Of a stretch of DNA of 8,605 bases, positions 1 to 5,392 are shown piece by piece (the first letter of the stretch is position 1; each line of letters starts with the position of its first letter). Where the stretch lies: NCBI GenBank assembly GCA_904502045.1, contig CAJGEB010000038.1:1-8605 (forward strand). Direction: 5' to 3'. Below the pieces are notes generated by a model, which had not been told where the DNA came from, did not search any database, and saw only the letters and a program-made list of their open reading frames with translations. This DNA comes from an uncultured Oscillospiraceae bacterium (GTDB taxonomy: Bacteria; Bacillota; Clostridia; Oscillospirales; Ruminococcaceae). A program made the translations under genes and the position numbers.

Positions 1-795
1 AGCGAAAACTACCGTGCCCGCACTCTGCTCCGTGCCATCGTTCTTACCGATGAGCAGATCGAGCGCCATGCAGATATTCTCTCTCCGCTCGAGGCTACTT
101 CATATTCAATAAGCTACAGCGACTATGAAAACTGCGTTTGGGAGAGAAAGCTCGGCAGCGGATATTCCTTCGAAATCGATAACCGCGGATTTACCTCTAA
201 AATCGAGCTCGCTTCCGAGGATCTCGTATTCTTCAGCGTTCCTTACGAAGAGGGATGGTCCGCTTACGTTAACGGCCAGCCTGCTGAAATCGAAAAGGTA
301 AACATCGGTTTTATGGCAGTTCGTGTTCCTGCCGGCGATAATACCATCAGATTCGAATTTATGACTCCCGGCCTTAACATCGGTCTTATCTGTTTTGCAG
401 GCGGAACCCTCGCTCTTGCCGTTTACTGCTTTATCTTCTGGTACATTAAGCGCCGTAAGCTCGCTGCCCAGCAGGCTTTAATGCAAAAATTACCCGAAGC
501 CGAAATTGATGAAAATCCTCTCTTCAATGAGGCGGACCCCTCTTTCCTCGATTCAAAATTCTTGCCCGATGAAGCGGATCCTGCAAATGTAGACTCCTTT
601 AAAATAAATGATGATTCCGATGATCTGCCCTCCGTTTTCTTCTCAGACGATCTGCCCGATATCCAGAGTATTTCTGATGAAAAAGGCTCCAATCGTCCCA
701 CAAACGAGGTCGGTCTTACCGAGGAGTATATCCGCAAATGGCTCTCCGAACGCATTATCGACGATAACGACGACGGAGCCGACGATAATAACTAA
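1..795 (+). CDS. YfhO-family membrane protein, C-terminal part (5' end outside window)
   Basis: Frame 1 is open from the first base to TAA at 793-795, giving 264 residues of a longer protein. The region at nt 226-372 (VFFSVPYEEGW, then VNGQPAEIEKVNIGFMAVRVPAG) matches the extracellular C-terminal beta-rich segment of YfhO proteins, which are large GT-C-like multi-spanning membrane proteins. A final membrane segment follows at about nt 376-444 and ends in KRRK. In Bacillus, YfhO works with the glycosyltransferase CsbB to add sugar to lipoteichoic acid from an undecaprenyl-phosphate donor; a CsbB-like gene starts 20 bp downstream here, so the same partnership is likely. The odd part is a cytoplasmic tail of about 115 acidic residues after the last helix (nt 448-792), rich in D, E and S, containing EADPxxxDS twice and SDDLP-type repeats. 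Family assignment is fairly secure; the acceptor polymer is unknown. Confidence 0.8.
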   Translation, partial: SENYRARTLLRAIVLTDEQIERHADILSPLEATSYSISYSDYENCVWERKLGSGYSFEIDNRGFTSKIELASEDLVFFSVPYEEGWSAYVNGQPAEIEKVNIGFMAVRVPAGDNTIRFEFMTPGLNIGLICFAGGTLALAVYCFIFWYIKRRKLAAQQALMQKLPEAEIDENPLFNEADPSFLDSKFLPDEADPANVDSFKINDDSDDLPSVFFSDDLPDIQSISDEKGSNRPTNEVGLTEEYIRKWLSERIIDDNDDGADDNN

Positions 796-815
796 TTTTT
801 GAAAGGAATTTTTCT

Positions 816-1760
816 ATGGATACTTTATATTTAGTGGTTCCCTGCTACAACGAAGAGGAGGCTCTCCCCCAATCTTCTAAACAAATGCTTGAAAAGCTTG
901 AGGCTCTCATCTCTAAGGGAGCCGTATCTCCCGAAAGCCGTATCCTTCTCGTAAACGACGGAAGTAAGGATAAAACTTGGGAGGTCATCTCCTCCCTCTT
1001 CCAGTCCTCCGAGCTTTTTGAAGGACTCAAGCTTTCCCGTAACAGAGGTCATCAGAACGCCCTCCTCGCCGGTCTTACCTATGCTAAAGACCGCTGCGAT
1101 ATGGCTATTTCTCTCGATGCCGACCTCCAGGACGACATTAATGCCATCGACCAGTTCGTTGAAAAATATTACGAGGGCTGCGACATAGTTTACGGTGTCA
1201 GAAGCTCCCGTGCTACCGACACTGCCTTCAAACGCAATTCCGCCGGCGCTTTCTATAAGCTGATGACCGCTTTCGGTGTTGATATCGTAGAAAACCACGC
1301 CGACTACCGTTTAATGAGCCGCCGCGCTATTGAGGGACTCCTCTCCTTCGGCGAAGTAAACCTCTTCCTGCGCGGAATCGCTCCTCAGATCGGATATAAA
1401 TCAGGCATCGTTTATTACGAACGCTTCGAAAGAGTTGCAGGCGAGTCAAAATATCCCCTCAAAAAAATGCTCGCTTTCGCTTTCGACGGTATTACCTCTT
1501 TCAGCGTTAAACCCATTAAGCTGATTACTACCCTCGGTGTTCTCTTCTCCGCTCTCTCCGGAATCACTCTGATTACTCTCCTCATCCTCTCCATCTTCTA
1601 TTTCATCCCTTCTCTCGCTACCATCGCCTCTCTCATCTTCCTTGCCCTCGGTATTCAGCTCGCTGCGATAGGTATCGTCGGAGAGTATATCGGTAAAATC
1701 TATCTTGAGGTTAAACGCCGTCCTCGTTTCATTATCGAGGAATACCTTTCCCGTAAATAA
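816..1760 (+). CDS. Polyprenyl-phosphate glycosyltransferase, GT2 family (CsbB/GtrB/DPM-like)
   Basis: A 314-residue protein, full length for this family. It probably transfers a hexose or HexNAc from a nucleotide sugar to undecaprenyl phosphate on the inner membrane face. Visible GT2 motifs are VPCYNEE (8-14), VNDGSKDKT (46-54), DADLQD (101-106, the metal-binding D-x-D type motif) and RVAGESKYPLKKML (206-219), which is typical of GtrB/DPM1-type enzymes. Two membrane helices lie at about 234-262 and 267-289, followed by a basic tail (VKRRPR). The ATG at 816 has GAAAGGA at 801-807. Only 20 bp separate it from the YfhO-family stop, and a strong terminator follows, so the two genes are almost certainly co-transcribed. 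The csbB-yfhO partnership known from Bacillus suggests the YfhO protein uses the lipid-linked sugar made here. The donor sugar cannot be read from sequence. Confidence 0.88.
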   Translation: MDTLYLVVPCYNEEEALPQSSKQMLEKLEALISKGAVSPESRILLVNDGSKDKTWEVISSLFQSSELFEGLKLSRNRGHQNALLAGLTYAKDRCDMAISLDADLQDDINAIDQFVEKYYEGCDIVYGVRSSRATDTAFKRNSAGAFYKLMTAFGVDIVENHADYRLMSRRAIEGLLSFGEVNLFLRGIAPQIGYKSGIVYYERFERVAGESKYPLKKMLAFAFDGITSFSVKPIKLITTLGVLFSALSGITLITLLILSIFYFIPSLATIASLIFLALGIQLAAIGIVGEYIGKIYLEVKRRPRFIIEEYLSRK

Positions 1761-1770
1761 CACCAAATTT

Positions 1771-1798
1771 AAAAGGACCGCTGCGGCGGTCCTTTTTT
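1771..1798 (+). terminator. Rho-independent terminator of the yfhO-glycosyltransferase operon
   Basis: An 11-bp perfect stem pairs 1771-1781 (AAAAGGACCGC) with 1786-1796 (GCGGTCCTTTT) around a TGCG tetraloop. A six-T run at 1793-1798 follows, starting 11 bp after the glycosyltransferase stop. Read on the minus strand, the same hairpin is followed by TTTT, so it may also stop transcription coming from hslO. Confidence 0.93.
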
Positions 1799-1823
1799 AT
1801 ACCTCGGTGTATTCTTATCATCA

Positions 1824-1907
1824 GGCGAATCGCCGACGCCAAAGGCGTCTTGTTGCAGCGTAGCTGCAAATTTTGAAGAAGGTACTTCTTCAAAATGGCG
1901 ATTCGCC
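1824..1907 (+). repeat. 84-bp cloverleaf-type nested palindrome, copy 1
   Basis: The ends are GGCGAATCGCC (1824-1834) and GGCGATTCGCC (1897-1907), an 11-bp inverted repeat in which each end is itself a palindrome apart from its central base. Inside are three consecutive perfect hairpins with 3-nt loops: 6 bp (1835-1840/1844-1849), 7 bp (1853-1859/1863-1869) and 12 bp (1870-1881/1885-1896). In total 72 of 84 bases can pair at once in a four-way-junction shape. It lies 23 bp beyond the hslO stop codon, between hslO and the convergent glycosyltransferase gene. It encodes nothing. No flanking target-site duplication of three or more bases is visible. It could be a REP/MITE-like mobile repeat, an RNA element in the hslO 3' end, or a protein-binding site; the sequence alone does not decide. 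Confidence 0.9.
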
Positions 1908-1930
1908 GAAATGTACAATTACGGTTTATT

Positions 1931-2887
1931 TTATTTAAATTTTACTCCGGAGTCTTTCGCTGTTTTTCTGATCTCAACCAAATCTTCGTTGGTAAAATTA
2001 TACGTCTTTTTACAGAAATCGCATTTCAGCTCCGCACCGTTACCCTCTTCTATCATAATTCCAAGCTCATCTTTCCCAAGCAGCCTCAACGCATTTTCGG
2101 TCCTATCACGAGAACAGGAACAATGATATCTGCACTCGCTCTTCGTTACAAAAAACCTTCCGAGCGGCTTAAATATATCCTCAATTATATTTTCCATAGT
2201 GGCTCCCGCCGAAAGCAACGTCGTTACCGACGGCATATTCACAACTACCTCTTCAAGCTTCGAGATAAGCTCCTCGCTCGCTCCCGGCATAAGCTGAAGT
2301 ATATATCCTCCTGCTCTGTCAACGGTAAACGGCTTACCTTCACTTTTATCCCCCTCGTACGGTACAAACCTTACTCCAAGTGCTACAACTGAAGGTATCT
2401 GCTCAGATTGCGATAAATAATAAGATATGTCCTCTGCTATCTCTCCAGAAACAAGCTCCGAGTATCCTACATACGGTTCCTTCATTCCCATATTCTTTAT
2501 TACATTCATATATCCTCTGCCTACTCCGCCGCCTACATCTATCTTTCCCACAGAATTGAGCGGTAACTCAACATCGGGATTCACTACATACCCTTTTACA
2601 TCTCCGCCGAAGTTTGCCACCGTAACAATATCTCCCAGCGGTCCTCTTCCCTTTATCTGTATCGTTACGCTGTCCTTTTTATTCTTAAGCTGCTTTGCAA
2701 AAAGTACCGTTGCTGTCAGTGCGCGGCCCAAAGCTGCCGTTGCGACATCAGACGCTCTATGTATATCACTTGCCTCTGCTACCAAATTCGTAGTTTCCGC
2801 CGCAAGTATTCTTACATATCCGTCTGCTCCCACTCCACACAGCGCGTAGTCTTCTCCTCTGTTATTTCTTCCGTCATATATCTCCAT
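1931..2887 (-). CDS. hslO: Hsp33 redox-regulated molecular chaperone
   Basis: A 318-residue protein, slightly longer than the usual 290-300. Hsp33 is a cytoplasmic holdase. Four cysteines bind zinc in the reduced, inactive form; oxidation releases zinc, forms disulphides and exposes the client-binding surface. The four ligands are present as CxC (256, 258) and CxxC (289, 292), separated by 30 residues, within the family's CxCx(27-32)CxxC pattern. The N-terminal domain carries typical Hsp33 stretches (TNLVAEA, GRALTATVLFAKQLK, IKGRGPLGDIVTVAN). ATG at 2887 is chosen; an in-frame TTG lies directly before it at 2890, and the A/G-rich binding site AAAGGGAACGG upstream does not firmly separate the two. 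A putative promoter lies just upstream and the gene is bracketed by the two cloverleaf repeats. Codon use (AGA, ATA, GTA, GGA) differs from the plus-strand genes nearby. Confidence 0.95.
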   Translation of the reverse strand: MEIYDGRNNRGEDYALCGVGADGYVRILAAETTNLVAEASDIHRASDVATAALGRALTATVLFAKQLKNKKDSVTIQIKGRGPLGDIVTVANFGGDVKGYVVNPDVELPLNSVGKIDVGGGVGRGYMNVIKNMGMKEPYVGYSELVSGEIAEDISYYLSQSEQIPSVVALGVRFVPYEGDKSEGKPFTVDRAGGYILQLMPGASEELISKLEEVVVNMPSVTTLLSAGATMENIIEDIFKPLGRFFVTKSECRYHCSCSRDRTENALRLLGKDELGIMIEEGNGAELKCDFCKKTYNFTNEDLVEIRKTAKDSGVKFK

Positions 2888-2941
2888 CAAAAACCGTTCC
2901 CTTTCTCTATTATCAAATTTCTATAATCCAAAAACACCTTT

Positions 2942-2950
2942 AGTATACCA
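2942..2950 (-). promoter_or_regulatory. Candidate extended -10 promoter for hslO
   Basis: The minus strand reads TGGTATACT, a TGn-extended -10 (TATACT at 2942-2947), about 55 bp before the hslO start. The -35 position holds only a weak match (ATGCAA with a 16-bp spacer), which is acceptable for extended -10 promoters. If real, hslO can be transcribed independently of hflX, from a point between the gene and the second cloverleaf repeat. Confidence 0.5.
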
Positions 2951-2992
2951 CATTCCTCCGCTTTTGCATACCTTCTTTAGCTTTCTTCTTTC

Positions 2993-3076
2993 GGCGAATC
3001 GCCATTTTGAAGAAGTTCCTTCTTCAAAATTTGCAGCTGCGCTGCAATAAGACGCCTGCGGCGTCGGCGATTCGCC
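2993..3076 (-). repeat. 84-bp cloverleaf-type nested palindrome, copy 2 (inverted relative to copy 1)
   Basis: Read on the minus strand this matches copy 1 at 79 of 84 positions. The plus-strand order is end repeat 2993-3003, 12-bp hairpin (3004-3015/3019-3030), 7-bp hairpin (3031-3037/3041-3047), 3-nt linker 3048-3050, 6-bp hairpin (3051-3056/3060-3065), end repeat 3066-3076. The five differences are two in the 6-bp hairpin's loop, one in the linker, and one each in the other two loops; every stem base is unchanged. Identity continues for GAAA on one flank and one A on the other, in the orientation of copy 1. It begins 18 bp beyond the hflX stop codon, in the hflX-hslO gap. No coding potential and no T-run for a conventional terminator. 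Confidence 0.9.
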
Positions 3077-3094
3077 TTACAGCCGCAGTAAAAA

Positions 3095-4354
3095 TTACCT
3101 ACCGCACTCATATTTCGAAACGAGGTGGAGTATTTTTTTATCCACAAGTGCATCAATTATAACGCCGTCAGCTTCAAAATCCTCAGAAAAAATCTTACCG
3201 TCGATTCGTATTTTAGCAGTAATTCCTGCATCTGAATAAGGAATTAGGAGCTTCATCCGTACCTGCGACGGTTCAAGAGCTTCGGATATTTTTTTGAGTA
3301 AGAGGCCCGTTCCCTCACCGGTAGCAGCACTCATCTCAACCACTTTGCCGTACCTTTCCGAAGAAAGTCTTGGTACCTCTTGAAGAAGGTCACATTTATT
3401 CAGCACCGTAACCATCGGAGTTTCTCCTGCACCGAGCTCCTCAAGCAGATTAAGGGTTACCTCCAATTCATCCAGCAGCGTATCACTCGACGCATCACAT
3501 ACGTTTATCAAAATGTCCGCCTGTGCAGCCTCCTCAAGCGTGGACTTAAACGCCTCTACCAAATGGTGCGGTAATCTTCTGATAAAACCTACGGTGTCAA
3601 CTAATATCACCGTTCTACCGTCCTCAAGCTCTATACCGCGGGAAGTAAGGTCAAGAGTTGCGAAAAGCATATCCTTTGCAAGAATATCGGCTCCTGTAAG
3701 GGTGTTGAGGAGTGTGGACTTTCCTGCATTGGTGTATCCTACTATGGCAGCGGTAATTACACCGTCTTTTTTGCGCCTTGCACGAAGAAGTCCGCGTTTT
3801 TTCTCAAGCTCCTTGAGCTGATCTTCTAATGCGGATATTCTCCTGCGGATATGTCTTCTGTCAGATTCAAGCTTACTCTCTCCGGGACCTCGAGTACCGA
3901 TTCCGCCGCCGAGTCGCGACAGCTTTTTTCCGAGTCCCATAAGACGCGGCAATCTGTACTTTTGCTGTGCAAGCTCAACCTGAAGCTTACCTTCGCCGGT
4001 AACCGCTCTTTGAGCAAAAATATCAAGTATGAGCATTGTTCTGTCTATTACGGCGAGTCCTGTAATATCCTCTATATTTTTGAGCTGACTGCCGGTAAGC
4101 TCATGGTCAAATATCAAGATAACATCCTCATCTTCACCGATAAGCTCTTTTATCTCCTCAAGCTTACCTCTTCCGACACAGGTAGCTCCGTCGTAATCCG
4201 CTCTTTTCTGTATAGCACGGGCAATAACCTCAGCTCCCGCAGTCTGCGCAAGCTCCTCAAGCTCGTCCACAGATACCTCTGCATCAAATTCTCCGGTATC
4301 CACGCAAACAAGCACCGCTTTCTGCACTATCTTTTTCTGGGCAGTATCAAACAT
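3095..4354 (-). CDS. hflX: HflX GTPase, ribosome-splitting and rescue factor
   Basis: A 419-residue protein, normal length for HflX. It binds the 50S subunit and, in bacteria studied, splits stalled or hibernating 70S ribosomes during heat and antibiotic stress. The N-terminal HflX domain comes first, then the glycine-rich linker SRLGGGIGTRGPGESKLE (146-163), a coiled-coil stretch (about 168-198), and the G domain: G1 GYTNAGKST (206-214), G3 DTVGF (253-257), G4 NKCD (319-322) and a G5-like SA (342-343). The C-terminal domain is present to residue 419. ATG at 4354 has GAAAGGA (plus-strand positions 4363-4369) at good spacing. It is divergent from hsp20 and followed by cloverleaf copy 2 and then hslO on the same strand. 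No key residue is missing. Confidence 0.96.
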   Translation of the reverse strand: MFDTAQKKIVQKAVLVCVDTGEFDAEVSVDELEELAQTAGAEVIARAIQKRADYDGATCVGRGKLEEIKELIGEDEDVILIFDHELTGSQLKNIEDITGLAVIDRTMLILDIFAQRAVTGEGKLQVELAQQKYRLPRLMGLGKKLSRLGGGIGTRGPGESKLESDRRHIRRRISALEDQLKELEKKRGLLRARRKKDGVITAAIVGYTNAGKSTLLNTLTGADILAKDMLFATLDLTSRGIELEDGRTVILVDTVGFIRRLPHHLVEAFKSTLEEAAQADILINVCDASSDTLLDELEVTLNLLEELGAGETPMVTVLNKCDLLQEVPRLSSERYGKVVEMSAATGEGTGLLLKKISEALEPSQVRMKLLIPYSDAGITAKIRIDGKIFSEDFEADGVIIDALVDKKILHLVSKYECGR

Positions 4355-4403
4355 TAAAAAAATCCTTTCACTCGAAAATCGAAATCATCTTTATCTATTA
4401 TAT

Positions 4404-4409
4404 ATTATA
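4404..4409 (-). promoter_or_regulatory. Candidate -10 element for hflX
   Basis: The minus strand carries a consensus TATAAT about 50 bp upstream of the hflX start, in an AT-rich stretch. A clear -35 match is not visible at the expected distance, so the call rests on the -10 alone. Confidence 0.4.
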
Positions 4410-4486
4410 TCCCAAAATAAAAAAAGAAAATTCGAATAATATTTAAAGATTATGGGTAAAATAAATTTGCGGATTTTTCGAATTTG

Positions 4487-4513
4487 TTAGCACTCATTAC
4501 CTAAGAGTGCTAA
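4487..4513 (+). promoter_or_regulatory. CIRCE operator (HrcA binding site)
   Basis: TTAGCACTC (4487-4495), nine bases, GAGTGCTAA (4505-4513). This is a perfect match to the CIRCE consensus TTAGCACTC-N9-GAGTGCTAA, the operator bound by the heat-shock repressor HrcA in Gram-positive bacteria. It lies in the gap between divergent hflX and hsp20, 109 bp before the hsp20 start codon and 132 bp from the hflX start. HrcA is not encoded in the window. Regulation of hsp20 is the natural inference; an effect on hflX is possible but less likely. Confidence 0.95.
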
Positions 4514-4523
4514 TTTTTACAGT

Positions 4524-4569
4524 TTGTTCATCAATAATCCGTTGTTTTATAACATTTTATTTCTATACT
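4524..4569 (+). promoter_or_regulatory. Candidate hsp20 promoter region (two overlapping possibilities)
   Basis: Two sigma-A-like pairs are present downstream of CIRCE: TTGTTC (4524-4529) with TATAAC (4548-4553), spacer 18; and TTGTTT (4542-4547) with TATACT (4564-4569), spacer 16. Neither is strong. No convincing promoter is seen just upstream of the CIRCE, where most CIRCE-controlled promoters start. Confidence 0.35.
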
Positions 4570-4609
4570 GTAATTGTTCCGAGAGAACAGAAAATGTTAA
4601 CAAATTTTT

Positions 4610-4615
4610 AGGAGG
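4610..4615 (+). promoter_or_regulatory. Ribosome binding site that fixes the hsp20 start
   Basis: AGGAGG lies 7 nt before the ATG at 4623. The frame is open further upstream (to a TTG at 4524), but that extension is unlike Hsp20 proteins and would place this Shine-Dalgarno sequence inside the gene. Confidence 0.88.
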
Positions 4616-4622
4616 TATTTTT

Positions 4623-5066
4623 ATGTTCGAACTTATGCCATTTGGACACAACCATCTTTTCAGAAACGATGCGCGAGATATGTTCGCGCTGATGGATGCC
4701 TTTGATAAAGAGTTTTTCAGAGGTTCCCGACACTCCGCATCAGCCTTCAGAACCGACATCTCCGATAACGGTGAAAATTTTCTTCTTGAGTCAGAGCTCC
4801 CCGGATTTGCAAAGGAAAATATCAGCATCGATATAAACGGGGACTTCCTCGTAATAAAGGCAAGCTCCTCAAGCGAGCAAAAAGACGAGAAAGACTCCAA
4901 TTTCATTCACCGCGAACGCCGCTCCGCTTCCTATGAAAGAAGCTTCAACATTTCGGGGATTGACGTCGAGGGAATTGATGCAAAATACGAAAACGGCATA
5001 CTTTCCGTAACCCTTCCGAAGCTAAAGGAAGAAAAGAAAGCTCAAAAATCCATTGAGATAAAGTAG
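4623..5066 (+). CDS. Hsp20/alpha-crystallin small heat-shock protein
   Basis: A 147-residue protein of typical bacterial size. Small heat-shock proteins are ATP-independent holdases that form oligomers and keep unfolding proteins soluble for DnaK or GroEL. The N-terminal arm (1-40) is rich in Phe and His (MFELMPFGHNHLF). The alpha-crystallin domain runs from about 41 to 133, with ELPGF (58-62) and the family signature A-x-x-x-NGIL (120-127) followed by SVTLPK. The C-terminal tail carries an IxI motif, IEI (144-146), used for oligomer contacts. The start is set by AGGAGG at 4610-4615. It is a single-gene unit: a CIRCE operator upstream indicates HrcA repression, and a terminator follows 4 bp after the stop. 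Confidence 0.95.
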   Translation: MFELMPFGHNHLFRNDARDMFALMDAFDKEFFRGSRHSASAFRTDISDNGENFLLESELPGFAKENISIDINGDFLVIKASSSSEQKDEKDSNFIHRERRSASYERSFNISGIDVEGIDAKYENGILSVTLPKLKEEKKAQKSIEIK

Positions 5067-5069
5067 CCC

Positions 5070-5108
5070 AAAAACTCCTCTTCAGAGCAATCTAAAGGGG
5101 AGTTTTTT
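5070..5108 (+). terminator. Rho-independent terminator of hsp20
   Basis: A 9-bp stem pairs AAAAACTCC (5070-5078) with GGAGTTTTT (5099-5107) around a 20-nt loop, and the T-run spans 5103-5108. The loop is long for a terminator, but the position directly after the hsp20 stop and the T-run support the call. Confidence 0.78.
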
Positions 5109-5196
5109 CTTTGTGCGGACCCGGTTCCCCCCGCCAAAAACAAAGGACTGTGCCGAAATGCCGCTCCTTTCCGGACACTCCGAAAATAAATAACAC

Positions 5197-5232
5197 AAAA
5201 CAAAAATCCGCCCTCTCTCGAAAGCGGATTTT
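5197..5232 (-). terminator. Rho-independent terminator of tRNA-Thr
   Basis: On the minus strand AAAATCCGC (plus 5224-5232) pairs with GCGGATTTT (plus 5203-5211) over a 12-nt loop, followed by a T-rich run (plus 5197-5206). It begins one base after the CCA end of the tRNA, so the transcript is a single tRNA. Confidence 0.82.
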
Positions 5233-5233
5233 C

Positions 5234-5309
5234 TGGAGCTGACGATGGGGTTCGAACCCATGACCTCCGCCTTACCAAGGCGGTGCGCTGCCTGCTGTGC
5301 CACGTCAGC
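5234..5309 (-). tRNA. tRNA-Thr (anticodon GGT)
   Basis: A 76-nt cloverleaf on the minus strand: acceptor GCTGACG/CGTCAGC, discriminator T and encoded CCA; D loop AGCAGGCA with G18G19; anticodon stem CCGCC/GGCGG with loop TTGGTAA, giving anticodon GGT (reads ACC and ACU); variable loop AGGTC; T arm ATGGG-TTCGAAC-CCCAT. One defect: the D stem (GCAC/GCGC) has an A12-C23 mismatch where Watson-Crick pairing is expected. It has its own consensus promoter and terminator. Position 32 is T, so it is not a substrate for the C32 thiolation performed by TtcA, whose gene lies just upstream. Confidence 0.95.
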
Positions 5310-5327
5310 TCAAAATCGAACGTTTAT

Positions 5328-5356
5328 ATTATAACTACACAATCTGCAAATGTCAA
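5328..5356 (-). promoter_or_regulatory. Consensus sigma-A promoter of tRNA-Thr
   Basis: The minus strand reads TTGACA (plus 5351-5356), a 17-bp spacer, then TATAAT (plus 5328-5333): a full consensus match at optimal spacing. Transcription would start about 12 nt before the mature tRNA. The -35 lies 37 bp beyond the ttcA stop, so the tRNA does not depend on read-through from ttcA. Confidence 0.93.
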
Positions 5357-5392
5357 TCCCTTTTTGAAACTTTTGCGCTTTTTTCTTTTATT

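Noticed and set aside
831..1298. Minus-strand reading frame opposite the glycosyltransferase
   Set aside because: Shadow of the GT2 gene created by its codon bias; no start signal and no family resemblance.
1895..2849. Plus-strand reading frames opposite hslO
   Set aside because: Low-complexity Ser/Pro/Thr or basic translations antisense to a well-supported Hsp33 gene; one begins inside the cloverleaf repeat.
1824..3076. CRISPR or ordinary transposon interpretation of the two repeats
   Set aside because: There are only two copies more than 1 kb apart with a gene between, no spacers, no transposase and no target-site duplication of three or more bases.
3377..3391. TGAAGAAGGT-like sequence within hflX resembling an arm of the repeat
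   Set aside because: A short coincidental match inside conserved coding sequence, without the other arms or ends.
3851..4357. Plus-strand reading frame opposite hflX (168 codons)
   Set aside because: Antisense to the conserved HflX N-terminal region, with no recognisable domain or start signal.
4570..4615. RNA thermometer in the hsp20 leader
   Set aside because: A small GTTC/GAAC hairpin exists, but I found no segment that convincingly pairs with the AGGAGG site.
5042..5303. Two minus-strand reading frames running through the tRNA and its terminator
   Set aside because: They are translations of the tRNA-Thr gene and flanking hairpins (including the familiar SNPIVSS-type tRNA artefact), with no independent support.
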